A stretch of 34,407 nucleotides of DNA from CAIWHR01 sp035541655 (GCA_035541655.1 DATKMY010000149.1:1-34407), one strand, 5' to 3'. Positions 7,992 through 15,971 are shown, numbered from the stretch's first letter. Translations and numbers: made by a program. The notes: generated from the sequence alone by a model not told the origin.

Positions 7992-8831
7992 TCACGCGCG
8001 CAGCAGTTCGTTGATGCTCGTCTTGGCGCGGGTCCTCGCGTCGACTTCCTTGACGATCACCGCGCAATAGAGGTTACAGCGCCCCTCGCCCGACGGCAGG
8101 CTGCCGGCGACGACGACCGAGCCCGGCGGCACACGTCCATAGCTGACCTCGCCGCTCGCCCGGTTGTAGATCTTGGTGCTCTGCCCGATGAAAACCCCCA
8201 TGCCGAGCACCGAATTCTCCTCGACGACGACCCCTTCGACGACCTCGGAGCGGGCGCCGATGAAGCAATTGTCCTCGATAATCGTAGGGTTGGCCTGCAG
8301 TGGCTCCAGCACGCCGCCGATGCCCACACCCCCCGACAGGTGGACGTTCTTTCCTATCTGCGCGCACGATCCGACGGTCGCCCAGGTGTCGACCATCGTT
8401 CCTTCGTCGATGTACGCACCGATGTTGACAAACGAGGGCATCAGCACGGTGTTCTTCGCCACGAACGCGCCGCGCCGCACGACTGCCGGCGGAACCACGC
8501 GTACACCGGTTGCCGCGAGCTCGGCGTCGGTGAGCCCGGCGAACTTGGTCGGAACCTTGTCGTAGAACGCGAAAGGCTCGACGCTGCCCGATTCGCGGCC
8601 GAAGCGCATCGGAGCGTTGTCCGCCAGACGGAAGGAGAGCAGCACGGCCTTCTTGATCCACTGCTGCGTCGTCCACGCGCCGTCGCGCTTCTCGGCGACG
8701 CGCAGCCGGCCGCGATCGAGGTCGGCGATCACCTGCGCGATCGCGTCGCGGACGGACGCAGCGGCGCTGTGCGGCGAGAGGCTCGCGCGCGATTCCCAAG
8801 CGGCTTCCACCGCGCATTCAAGGTCGGTCAT
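7992..8831 (-). CDS. dapD: Tetrahydrodipicolinate N-succinyltransferase
   Basis: DapD transfers succinyl from succinyl-CoA to tetrahydrodipicolinate, committing it to the succinylase branch of DAP/lysine synthesis. The 279-residue protein has the N-terminal helical domain (1-100) and a left-handed parallel beta-helix of hexapeptide repeats (about 112-250). It contains the family signature MPSFVNIGAYIDEGTMVDTW (131-150), then ATVGSCAQIG and GGVGIGGVLEPLQA. The frame opens at a TTG 18 bases further upstream. The ATG at 8831-8829 gives the standard N-terminus (MTDLECAVEAAWE). It supplies the substrate for dapC, encoded upstream on the same strand; dapE works after DapC. Confidence 0.96.
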   Translation of the reverse strand: MTDLECAVEAAWESRASLSPHSAAASVRDAIAQVIADLDRGRLRVAEKRDGAWTTQQWIKKAVLLSFRLADNAPMRFGRESGSVEPFAFYDKVPTKFAGLTDAELAATGVRVVPPAVVRRGAFVAKNTVLMPSFVNIGAYIDEGTMVDTWATVGSCAQIGKNVHLSGGVGIGGVLEPLQANPTIIEDNCFIGARSEVVEGVVVEENSVLGMGVFIGQSTKIYNRASGEVSYGRVPPGSVVVAGSLPSGEGRCNLYCAVIVKEVDARTRAKTSINELLRA

Positions 8832-8849
8832 GGCGGCAACCAGGAGCAA

Positions 8850-8863
8850 GGCCGGTAATTTTA
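8850..8863 (-). promoter_or_regulatory. Candidate -10 element for dapD
   Basis: TAAAAT reads on the minus strand at 8863-8858, inside GGTAAAATTACC (8865-8854), whose arms GGTAA/TTACC form a small inverted repeat. The position would give a leader of about 20 bases to the dapD ATG. No good -35 is seen 16-18 bases upstream, so an activator or an error in assignment is possible. The 151-base gap between the response-regulator gene and dapD holds nothing else recognisable. Confidence 0.35.
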
Positions 8864-8982
8864 CCCTGCCCGCGGCCCAGGTCCCGCCAGCCCCCGGTCA
8901 AGCGTCCCGCCCTCCGCGAATGCGCCGTCGCGGCCTGGGTCGCTGGCACCGACGCACGCGCGTGAGAGAGGCCGCCCGCCGG

Positions 8983-9726
8983 TTACATCGCCTTGAACAG
9001 ATGCGCGAACGTGCGGCTGACGGGAAGCTTTTCGTCGCGGTCCCTGAGCACGATCACCGGCTCGCCGCGCCAGTCGCGATCTACGCGCTCGATCGCCCGA
9101 AGGCTCACGATCGAGCCGCGATGGATCTGCCAGAAGGCCTCGGGATCGAGCGATTCGTAGAGCTCCTTGATCGGCTTGCGGATGAGCGCCTCGCCCTCGC
9201 GCGTGACGACCTTCGTGTACTTGTCCTCCGCACGAAAGTAGAGAACATCGTCGACCGGGATCATCCGCATCGATGCTCCGAGCGAAGCGCGGATCCACTT
9301 GAGCGGTCCGGTGCCTTCCCCGCGCGCAGCGAGCTTCGCGAGCAGCGCCGTCAAGTCGAGCGGCGCCTGGGAAATCCGGCTCTTCAGCCGCGCGACGACC
9401 CGGGCGATCTTGTCCGGCATCGGCGGCTTGAGCACGTAGTCGACCGCGCCCTCGTCGAAGGCCGCGACGGCGTATTCGTCGTAGGCGGTGACGAACACGA
9501 CATGGCAACGAGGCGCGAGCTCACGTGCGACGTCGAGGCCCGAGATGATCGGCATCCGAATGTCGAGAAAGGCGATGTCCGGCCGCGTCGCATCCGCAAG
9601 CGCGAGCGCCTCTTCGCCATTTGCCGCTTCGGCGACGATCTCGAGGTCGGGCCACGCTGCAACGAGCCGCGCCTTGAGCAGCGCGAGCATCATCGGTTCG
9701 TCTTCGGCGATAAGGGCGGTCGGCAT
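8983..9726 (-). CDS. algR: LytTR-family response regulator (AlgR-like)
   Basis: This cytoplasmic transcription regulator has a receiver domain (1-115) and a LytTR DNA-binding domain (about 140-247). The acidic pocket Glu8-Asp9-Glu10, phospho-acceptor Asp55 in FLDIRMP, Thr80 and Lys100 are all in place. LytTR hallmarks are VLYFRAEDKYTKVVT (161-175), FWQIHRGSIVSLRAI (198-212) and LPVSRTFAHLF near the end. The ATG at 9726 lies 5 bases after the kinase stop, so the pair is co-translated. The protein resembles AlgR, which controls pili and exopolysaccharide in Pseudomonas. The regulon here is unknown, and a generic LytR name would be equally safe. Confidence 0.88.
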   Translation of the reverse strand: MPTALIAEDEPMMLALLKARLVAAWPDLEIVAEAANGEEALALADATRPDIAFLDIRMPIISGLDVARELAPRCHVVFVTAYDEYAVAAFDEGAVDYVLKPPMPDKIARVVARLKSRISQAPLDLTALLAKLAARGEGTGPLKWIRASLGASMRMIPVDDVLYFRAEDKYTKVVTREGEALIRKPIKELYESLDPEAFWQIHRGSIVSLRAIERVDRDWRGEPVIVLRDRDEKLPVSRTFAHLFKAM

Positions 9727-9731
9727 CGGCG

Positions 9732-10931
9732 TTAGACGGTGGCGCCGGCCTGCGCAGCGGCGAGCGAGGAAGCGCGCTCGAACGGCACGTCGATCGTCGC
9801 CTTCGCGCCGTGGGGCGGAGCTTCCTCCAGCGTGAAGCGGGCCCTCGATCCAAAGAGCGCGGCCAGTCGCTCGCGGAGATTGGCGAGCCCCACGCCTCGC
9901 CCAGCCTGCGAGGTCTTGCCCGCAAGTCCGCACCCGTTATCGGTGACGGTGACGACGAGCCGGTCGGCGTCGTTGGCAGCGGCGATGGTGATGCGGCCGC
10001 CCGCGGCCTGCGGCTCGAGCCCGTGCGTCACCGCGTTCTCGACGACCGAGATGAGCAGCACCGGGGGAAACGGGTGCGCGCGCAGCGCGTCCGGAACGTC
10101 GATCGCGAACTCGAGACGCGCGCCCATCCGCATCCGCAGTATGTTGAGGTACGCTTCGGCGAGTTCGATCTCCTGACCGAGCGTAGCGCTCGCGCGCCGC
10201 AGCTGCGGAAGCGCGGCGCGCAGGTACGCGAGCAGGTGGCCGAGCATCTTCGAAGCCTGCGGCGGATCGGTCTCGGTCAGGAACTGGACCGAGGCGAGCG
10301 TGTTGAACAGGAAATGCGGCTCCACCTGCGCCTGCATGAGCTTCAGCTCCGATTCCACCGCGTGCTTCGATACCAGGTGGCGCTCGGCTTCGGCCCTGTG
10401 CAGCGCTTCGGCGGCACGCGCCTCGCGGAACTTGAGGACCCAGAACAGGCTGACGAACACGCCGTTGAAGAACGCCGCCATGTAGGTCAGCAGGAACGTC
10501 TGCCGGCGCTCGAGCACGTACGCTACCGGATAGCCCTTGAGCACGATCGTGAGGAGGATGCCGATCGTAGCGCCGATCGCGACGGCGATCGCCAGCCGGC
10601 GCAACGGCGAATTGCTCGCCCAGGGCGCCGCCGCGTTCACGCAGTAGGCGATCGCAAGGCCGTTGCACTGGGCGGAGACGAGCGGATGCCAGAACGGGCG
10701 CGGGTCCTCGATCCAGAAGACAGCGGCGATTCCCGTGTTGATCAGGACGATGATCGCGAACGATTGCCACGAAAAGCGGAAGCCTTCGGCGAGCGTCGCT
10801 CGCAGGCCCGAAGGCGGAGAGAGGGGAATTTCAGGTAACGGCATGACGGGCATTCTAGTGGCCGTCGCCGCCCCGGGGATGCCTCGCGACAGGGCGTCCT
10901 CGGCGGCGACAGGCCGCGGACGGGCCGGCAT
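9732..10931 (-). CDS. algZ: LytS/AlgZ-type membrane sensor histidine kinase
   Basis: This is the partner kinase of the adjacent LytTR regulator. The 399-residue protein has four likely membrane segments (about 57-74, 88-102, 112-132 and 146-166). A His-kinase core follows, with phospho-acceptor His206 in EPHFLFNTLA. The ATPase motifs are Asn299 in ENAVTHG, DNGCGL (331-336) and GRGVGLANLRERL (345-357). The first ATG (10931) overlaps the dapC stop by one base (TGATG), a coupling arrangement. ATGs at 10853 or 10844 would give a more typical shorter N-terminus, because residues 1-26 look unstructured. No separate sensor domain is visible, so any signal is probably read by the membrane part. AlgZ naming is by similarity of layout only. 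Confidence 0.87.
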   Translation of the reverse strand: MPARPRPVAAEDALSRGIPGAATATRMPVMPLPEIPLSPPSGLRATLAEGFRFSWQSFAIIVLINTGIAAVFWIEDPRPFWHPLVSAQCNGLAIAYCVNAAAPWASNSPLRRLAIAVAIGATIGILLTIVLKGYPVAYVLERRQTFLLTYMAAFFNGVFVSLFWVLKFREARAAEALHRAEAERHLVSKHAVESELKLMQAQVEPHFLFNTLASVQFLTETDPPQASKMLGHLLAYLRAALPQLRRASATLGQEIELAEAYLNILRMRMGARLEFAIDVPDALRAHPFPPVLLISVVENAVTHGLEPQAAGGRITIAAANDADRLVVTVTDNGCGLAGKTSQAGRGVGLANLRERLAALFGSRARFTLEEAPPHGAKATIDVPFERASSLAAAQAGATV

Positions 10932-12136
10932 CAGCCCGTGCGCGGCATCGCCGCGGCCATGCGCACGATGCGGTCGACCGCTTCGGCGCAGTCGTCCTTG
11001 CCCGCGACGAGCGCGATGCGGATGAAGCCTCTTCCCGGGTTGGTCCCGCGCGCGTCGCGGCCGAGGAAGCTCCCCGGGAGCACTGTGACTGCCTGCTCGG
11101 CAAGGAGGCGCTGCGCGAACTCCGCATCATCGATCGGCGTCCTCGCCCACAGATAGAACGCTGCGTCGGGCATCGTGCAGGGCAGCGCTTGCGCAAGCGG
11201 GGGCTGCAGTGCGGCGAACTTCGCTGCGTATTCCGCCCGGTTGGCGATCACGTGCGCTTCGTCGCGCCATGCGGCGAGGCTCGCCGCGGCCACTGCCGGC
11301 GACATCGCCGAGCCGTGGTACGTGCGGAACTGGCGAAATCCGGCGATCAGCGACGCGTCACCCGCGACATAGCCGGAGCGCAGCCCCGGCGCATTCGACC
11401 GCTTCGAGAGGCTGCCGATCGACACCAGCCGAGGAAAATCCTCGCGGCCCAGCGCGTGCGCGACCGCGAGCGCGCCGACGGGTGGCTTCGACTCGTCGAA
11501 ATAGATTTCCGAATAGCACTCGTCGGCTGCGATCACGAAGCCGTGGCGGTCGGACATCGCGAACAGATACGCCCATTCGTCGCGTGTCGTGACGCGCCCG
11601 GTGGGATTGTCGGGCGAGCATACGTAGAGCAGTTGCGTGCGCGCCCAGACTGCATCGGGCACGTCGCGCCATCCCGGCGCGAAGCCGTTCGCGGCGAGTG
11701 CGTTGACGCAATAGGGCTCGGCGCCGGCGAGCAGCGCCGCACCCTCGTAGATCTGATAGAACGGATTCGGCATCAGGACAGTCGCGCCCGCGCGGCTCCC
11801 GTCGACGACGGCCTGTGCGAAGCTGAAGAGCGCTTCGCGGCTTCCGAGCACCGGCAGCACCTGCGTGTTCGGGTCGAGCGCGCGAAGCGCGTGCCGGCGC
11901 ACGAGCCACGCTGCGATCGCTTCGCGCAGCGCTGGCGCTCCGATCGTCGTGGGATAATTCGCGAGGCCGGCTCCGCCGGCGGCGAGCGCATCGAGCACGA
12001 GCGCGGGTGTGGGATGCCGCGGCTCGCCGATCGACAAGTTGATTGGCTTGAGCGCCGGGTTCGCCATCACGCCAGCGAGCGACTGCCGGAGCCGCTCGAA
12101 CGGGTAGGGCTGCAGACGCGACAGGCGGGGGTTCAA
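10931..12136 (-). CDS. dapC: Succinyldiaminopimelate aminotransferase
   Basis: DapC is a PLP-dependent class I/II aminotransferase. It converts N-succinyl-2-amino-6-ketopimelate to N-succinyl-LL-DAP, the step between DapD and DapE. In the 401-residue protein PLP Lys245 lies in SLSKRSNAPG, with Asn177 in SPDNPTG, Asp205 in AADECYSEIY, Tyr208 and Arg253. The N-terminus MNPRLSRLQPYPFERL is the family start, which here requires a rare TTG start codon at 12136-12134; no ATG or GTG lies upstream in frame. The 3' end is coupled to the kinase gene. DapC-type enzymes can also act as N-acetylornithine aminotransferases, but the motif set and the nearby dap genes favour DapC. Confidence 0.93.
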   Translation of the reverse strand: MNPRLSRLQPYPFERLRQSLAGVMANPALKPINLSIGEPRHPTPALVLDALAAGGAGLANYPTTIGAPALREAIAAWLVRRHALRALDPNTQVLPVLGSREALFSFAQAVVDGSRAGATVLMPNPFYQIYEGAALLAGAEPYCVNALAANGFAPGWRDVPDAVWARTQLLYVCSPDNPTGRVTTRDEWAYLFAMSDRHGFVIAADECYSEIYFDESKPPVGALAVAHALGREDFPRLVSIGSLSKRSNAPGLRSGYVAGDASLIAGFRQFRTYHGSAMSPAVAAASLAAWRDEAHVIANRAEYAAKFAALQPPLAQALPCTMPDAAFYLWARTPIDDAEFAQRLLAEQAVTVLPGSFLGRDARGTNPGRGFIRIALVAGKDDCAEAVDRIVRMAAAMPRTG

Positions 12137-12156
12137 CGTGATGTTCGGGAAGGCGA

Positions 12157-12170
12157 GCGCGAGAGTATAC
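12157..12170 (-). promoter_or_regulatory. Candidate -10 element for dapC
   Basis: TATACT reads on the minus strand at 12169-12164 in the 72-base divergent gap between dapC and the gspC-like gene. It would start transcription about 20 bases before the TTG start codon. No -35 close to consensus is present at the right spacing, so this is only a candidate. A GC-rich stretch at 12181-12200 separates it from the gspC-like start. Confidence 0.35.
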
Positions 12171-12208
12171 GAGACACACGCCGACGGCGCCCCCGACGAC
12201 GCAACGCG

Positions 12209-13081
12209 ATGGCGCAGCTGAACGCAGACCTCGCCGCGGCGGGCCCCGCCGCCCCGTTGCCGCTTCGGTGGCGGGTCGCATCGTGGGTTGCGACCGCGGG
12301 CGCGATCCTCTGGCTCGGTTATGTGATTGCGCTTTGGGGCTGGCGCTGGTTAGGACCGGCGCCCGCGCGCGTTGCCGCGCCTTCGCTGCCGGAGCGTTGG
12401 ACGCCCGCGATCGTCGCCGCTCCACTGTTCGGGCGAGGGGGCGCGCCGCAATCCGCGGAAGTCGCTGCGCCCGCGACCTTGCAGGGCGACACGAGGCTGC
12501 TCGGCGTCTTCGCGGAAGCGGGAGGTACGGGCTACGCGCTCTTCCGCCTGTCCGATCGCGGTCCCGTACTCGTCAGGTCGGGAGGCGAAATCGCGAGCGG
12601 CGTGACGCTCGTCGAGGTCCGACCGAGCGGCGTGCGCATTCGCGACCACGGCGAACTCCGCGATATCGAGCTGCGGAGCGCGAGCACTGCGCAGGGCAAA
12701 GCTGCGGTAGCCCAGGCCGCCTTGCGTGGGGGGGTTCGCGCCGTGTGTGCGCCGCCTGCCGGGTACAAGGGGCCGATCTACCGCCTCAACGCCGAGCTGC
12801 TGACCGGCGTCGCATCGAGCCCCGAGAGCTGGCAAGCGGTGCTCGTGCCGGTCCCCGGAGGTCTCGCGATTCGCGACAGCTCGGGGTTCGCCACGATGCT
12901 CGGGATGAAGACAGGCGATCGAATGACGCAGGCCAATGGCATCGCGCTGGCCGGCGTCGACGACGTTCAGGTCGCCTTCGTGAAGCCTCTGATCGCGAGT
13001 CAAGCGGTTCGCGTCTTGGGAACCCGCGACGGCAAGCCCTCCGAATGGCTGTTCCTCAACGCGGGTGCTTGTCCCGGCTGA
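12209..13081 (+). CDS. gspC: GspC-like type II secretion inner-membrane protein (orphan)
   Basis: GspC links the inner-membrane platform to the GspD secretin in type II secretion. The 290-residue protein has a short cytoplasmic N-terminus, one membrane segment (about 22-45) and a proline/alanine linker. Next come APLFGR (about 70-75), then a homology-region domain beginning TRLLGVFAEA and running to about residue 155, with the GG…VTLVEV pattern of GspC. A PDZ-like C-terminal domain follows (about 190-285: GLAIRD…GMKTGDRMTQANG). Open frame continues upstream, but ATG 12209 precedes the membrane anchor. No other gsp gene is in the window. The last 26 bases overlap gph tail-to-tail. Identification rests on layout and short motifs, so another PDZ-containing periplasmic protein is possible. 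Confidence 0.72.
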   Translation: MAQLNADLAAAGPAAPLPLRWRVASWVATAGAILWLGYVIALWGWRWLGPAPARVAAPSLPERWTPAIVAAPLFGRGGAPQSAEVAAPATLQGDTRLLGVFAEAGGTGYALFRLSDRGPVLVRSGGEIASGVTLVEVRPSGVRIRDHGELRDIELRSASTAQGKAAVAQAALRGGVRAVCAPPAGYKGPIYRLNAELLTGVASSPESWQAVLVPVPGGLAIRDSSGFATMLGMKTGDRMTQANGIALAGVDDVQVAFVKPLIASQAVRVLGTRDGKPSEWLFLNAGACPG

Positions 13082-13775
13082 CCGCGGGAAGCCAGGCGAG
13101 CAGGGCTCCCGGATCGCCGATCGCACCATCGGCAGGCCACCTCTCCGGGTCCTCGCTCGCGTCGATGTAACCGTAGCGCGCGACGATCGTGCGCATTCCC
13201 GCGGCGACGCCGGCGGTGACGTCGCGCTCGGCGTCGCCGACATAGACGCAGCGCCCGGGTGCTATGCCGAGCCCCGCCGCCGCGGCGAGGAGCGGCGCGG
13301 GGTGCGGCTTCGTGTGGGGGGTCGTGTCGCCGCAGACGACCACGCCCGCGCGCCCGCCCAGGCCGAGGAGCCCGAGCAGCGGAATCGTGTACCGCGTCGC
13401 CTTGTTGGTGACGATGCCCCACTTGAGCGCGCGCGACTCGATCCCGTCGAGCATCGTGCCGACGTCGGCGAACAGCGTCGTGTCCACGCAAAGCGCCGCC
13501 TCGTAATGCGTGAGAAACGCGTCCCGCAAAGCGCGATAGTCGGGATGATCGGGCGAGATCCCCATTCCGGTGCCGATCAGCCCGCGCGCTCCGTGCGAAG
13601 ACGACGAGCGAAGACGCGCCGCAGCAAGCGGTTCGAGCCCCCGGTCTATGCGCACACGATTGAGCGCGGCAGCCAGGTCGGGTGCGGTGTCGGCGAGGGT
13701 GCCGTCGAGATCGAACAGCACGGCGTCGACCGGCAGCGCTCGCGCCGAGCGGTGTCCGTGCTGCGGGTCAGCCAT
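13056..13775 (-). CDS. gph: Phosphoglycolate phosphatase (HAD family)
   Basis: Gph hydrolyses 2-phosphoglycolate formed during DNA repair or oxygenation reactions. The 239-residue HAD-superfamily protein has nucleophile Asp22 and Asp24 in FDLDGTLADT, the cap signature SHGARGLIG, TNKAT (motif III Lys) and YVGDAERDVTAG (motif IV acids). In betaproteobacteria and Pseudomonas this gene directly follows ubiG, as here. The start ATG (13775) overlaps the ubiG stop by 8 bases. It could act on other small phosphates such as MurNAc-6-phosphate or pyridoxal phosphate; the ubiG link favours Gph. Its 3' end runs 26 bases into the end of the gspC-like gene, so no terminator fits between them. Confidence 0.88.
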   Translation of the reverse strand: MADPQHGHRSARALPVDAVLFDLDGTLADTAPDLAAALNRVRIDRGLEPLAAARLRSSSSHGARGLIGTGMGISPDHPDYRALRDAFLTHYEAALCVDTTLFADVGTMLDGIESRALKWGIVTNKATRYTIPLLGLLGLGGRAGVVVCGDTTPHTKPHPAPLLAAAAGLGIAPGRCVYVGDAERDVTAGVAAGMRTIVARYGYIDASEDPERWPADGAIGDPGALLAWLPAVSRDKHPR

Positions 13776-14493
13776 CGCGCGGCCGGCGGAACGCCATCAT
13801 GTAGTTGACCGAAGCGTCGTCGACGACGCGGAACGACCGCGCGAACGGGTTGTACGCGACCCCGGCGATGCCGGCCACGGCGAGGCCGGCCGAGCGCGCG
13901 AACGCCGCAAGCTCGGCCGGGGTGAGGAACTTCGCGTAGTCGTGCGTTCCTGTTGGCAGCAGCCGGAGCACGTATTCAGCGGCGACGACGGCGAGCGCGT
14001 ACGCCTTGGGGTTGCGATTGATCGTCGAGGCGACGACGAGCCCCCCGGGCTTCGCGAGCTTCGCGCAAGCGGCGACGATCTGCGCGGGTTGCGGAACGTG
14101 CTCGAGGAGCTCCATGCACGCGACGACGTCGAACGCAGCGGGCGACTCGACGGCGAGCGCCTCCGCCGAGATGTGCCGATAGTCGACGTTCGCGCCGGAT
14201 TCGAGCTTGTGCAGCCGCGCAACGCCGAGCGGCTTCTCGCCGAGGTCGATGCCGAGCGCGACGGCGCCGCGTTCGGCCATGGCTTCGGTCAGGATGCCGC
14301 CGCCGCAACCGACGTCGACGACACGCTTTCCCGCAAGGCCTTCCGCCATCCGTTCGATCCAGTCGAGGCGCAGCGGATTCATCTTGTGCAGCGGGCCGAA
14401 CATCGGGCTCTCCGGATCCCACCACTGATGCGCGAGCGCGGCGAACTTCGCGAGCTCGGCGGCGTCGACGTTTTCGGCGCGCGACGGATTCAT
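13768..14493 (-). CDS. ubiG: Ubiquinone biosynthesis O-methyltransferase
   Basis: UbiG performs both O-methylations in ubiquinone (coenzyme Q) synthesis. The 241-residue length equals the usual size. The N-terminus AAELAKFAALAHQWWDPESPMFGPLHKMNPLR is diagnostic in content. SAM motif I (VVDVGCGGGILTEA) is at 58-71, and CMELLEHVP and NYMMAFRR follow. The frame is open 147 bases upstream of the ATG at 14493. That ATG gives the family start and has a G-rich Shine-Dalgarno-like stretch before it. The gene sits between mtaD (40-base gap) and gph (8-base overlap), the order known from Pseudomonas. The presence of ubiG implies a ubiquinone-using respiratory organism. Confidence 0.96.
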   Translation of the reverse strand: MNPSRAENVDAAELAKFAALAHQWWDPESPMFGPLHKMNPLRLDWIERMAEGLAGKRVVDVGCGGGILTEAMAERGAVALGIDLGEKPLGVARLHKLESGANVDYRHISAEALAVESPAAFDVVACMELLEHVPQPAQIVAACAKLAKPGGLVVASTINRNPKAYALAVVAAEYVLRLLPTGTHDYAKFLTPAELAAFARSAGLAVAGIAGVAYNPFARSFRVVDDASVNYMMAFRRPRDG

Positions 14494-14533
14494 CGGCTGC
14501 CCCCGCAACGCCTCCGGTTGCACGACGCGCCCT

Positions 14534-15841
14534 TCATTCGAGCCGTTCCTGCCACAGGCGCGCGCGTGCGGCGATCGCGGCTTCGTCTGCGGTGGCGAGC
14601 GCACCGCCGGAAACCACACGCCGCCCGGCGACCCACACATCGCTCACCGCATCGCGGCCGACGGCGTGAACCAGATGCGAGATCGGGTCGTAGCACGGTG
14701 AGGCGTCGAGTCCGGAGAGATCGACGGCGACGAGATCTGCCTGCTTGCCGGCGACGAGCGAGCCGATCTCCTTGTCGAGGCCGAGCGCGCGAGCGCCGCC
14801 GAGCGTCGCGACCTCCAGCGCCTGGGCCGCTGGAAGCACCGAGGGGTCGCCGGTCGCAACCTTCGCCAGCAATGCCGCGATGCGCAGCTCCGACAGCAGA
14901 TCGAGGCGATTGTTCGACGCCGCCCCGTCGGTGCCGAGCGCCACGTTGACGCCGCTCGCGAGCAGCGCGGCGACCGGCGCAACGCCCGCTCCGAGCTTCA
15001 TGTTGGAGACCGGACAATGGACGACGTGACCCCCGTGCATCGCGAGCAGCGCGATGTCGGCGTCTGCGAGATGCACGCCGTGGATCCCGATGAATTGAGG
15101 GCCCGTCGCGCCGAGCTCGTGCAGTCTAGCGAGCGGTGCGTATCCGTGCTGCGCAACGCTCTGCGCATGCTCCTGCGCGGTTTCCGCGAGATGCGTCTGG
15201 ATCGGAAGATCGAGCTGGCGGGCGAACACGACGATCTTCTTCCAGGTCGCGTCGCTCACCGTGTACGGCGCATGCGGAGCGAGCGAGAAAGCGAGTTCGG
15301 GTTCGCGTTTCCACTCGTCGCGGATCGCGAGCCCCGTCTGCAGATAGCCGTCCGCATCGGATGCGTAGGCGGTCGGGAAATCGAGGATCGGCATGCCCAG
15401 CATCCCCCGCATTCCGAGCTCGACGAAGGCGCGCGCGGTCGCGTCGGGGAAGAAATACATGTCGTTGCAGCAGGTGATGCCTCCGAGCAGCATCTCCGCC
15501 GCGGCGAGACGCGCGCCGTCGTAGACGAATTCGGGCGAGACGAACCGGCCCTCGCGCGGCCAGATCTGATCTTCGAGCCAGATCTTGAGTGGAACGTCGT
15601 CGGCGATCCCGCGAAAGAGGCTCATCGCGGCGTGCGTGTGGGCGTTGACGAGGCCCGGAATCAGCACGTGGTCGTCCAGAACGATCCGCTCGCGTGCCGC
15701 GAACCCGCGGTCAGCTTCGGCGACCGGGACGATCGCCGCGATGCGGCCTGCGCTGACGAGGAGCGCGTGCTCGCGGAGCACACCGGCCGGCTCGATCGGC
15801 ACGATCCAGCCTGCGTCGATACGAAGGTCGGCAGTCTGCAT
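14534..15841 (-). CDS. mtaD: 5'-methylthioadenosine / S-adenosylhomocysteine deaminase (TRZ/ATZ amidohydrolase)
   Basis: MtaD is a metal-dependent amidohydrolase that deaminates methylthioadenosine (and often SAH) to the inosine form. The 435-residue protein has ligands His68 and His70 in NAHTHAAMSLFRG, His217 and Glu220 in THLAET, a His-rich IHGVH (254-257) and Asp305 in GTDGAASNN. The ORF continues upstream, but ATG 15841 gives the family start and lies clear of ompA. It occupies the place next to ubiG where Pseudomonas has mtaD. Deamination product would feed the MTIP-type phosphorylase at 3106-3858. Guanine deaminase or chlorohydrolase activity cannot be excluded from motifs alone. Confidence 0.87.
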   Translation of the reverse strand: MQTADLRIDAGWIVPIEPAGVLREHALLVSAGRIAAIVPVAEADRGFAARERIVLDDHVLIPGLVNAHTHAAMSLFRGIADDVPLKIWLEDQIWPREGRFVSPEFVYDGARLAAAEMLLGGITCCNDMYFFPDATARAFVELGMRGMLGMPILDFPTAYASDADGYLQTGLAIRDEWKREPELAFSLAPHAPYTVSDATWKKIVVFARQLDLPIQTHLAETAQEHAQSVAQHGYAPLARLHELGATGPQFIGIHGVHLADADIALLAMHGGHVVHCPVSNMKLGAGVAPVAALLASGVNVALGTDGAASNNRLDLLSELRIAALLAKVATGDPSVLPAAQALEVATLGGARALGLDKEIGSLVAGKQADLVAVDLSGLDASPCYDPISHLVHAVGRDAVSDVWVAGRRVVSGGALATADEAAIAARARLWQERLE

Positions 15842-15848
15842 GCCGTCA

Positions 15849-15901
15849 GCGTAACGCGGAATCGGCGCCGCAACCAAAGAAAGGCGGCCTCGCGTAACGC
15901 G
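15849..15901. repeat. Direct repeat GCGTAACGCG upstream of mtaD
   Basis: The 10-mer GCGTAACGCG occurs at 15849-15858 and again at 15892-15901, 43 bases apart start to start. The second copy extends to CGCG-TAA-CGCG, with symmetric arms. Both copies lie in the short spacer between the ompA terminator and the mtaD start, where an mtaD promoter is expected. The spacing, about four helix turns, would suit a protein-binding pair. Function is inferred; a related 9-mer also occurs inside rfaE1 coding sequence, so chance is possible. Confidence 0.4.
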
Positions 15902-15918
15902 AAAGTCGATGCCGCCAC

Positions 15919-15947
15919 AAAAAAAAGCCCCGCGCGAACGCGGGGCT
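15919..15947 (-). terminator. Intrinsic terminator of ompA
   Basis: On the minus strand AGCCCCGCG (15947-15939) pairs perfectly with CGCGGGGCT (15934-15926) around a stable TTCG loop. Eight T follow (15926-15919). The hairpin starts 25 bases after the ompA stop codon. This is a textbook rho-independent terminator and separates ompA from mtaD. Confidence 0.95.
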
Positions 15948-15971
15948 CTTTCGGTTCGACGTGCGCGGCGT

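Noticed and set aside
11189..12208. Long N-terminal extension of the gspC-like frame
   Set aside because: It is the opposite strand of dapC; the membrane anchor just after ATG 12209 marks the real start.
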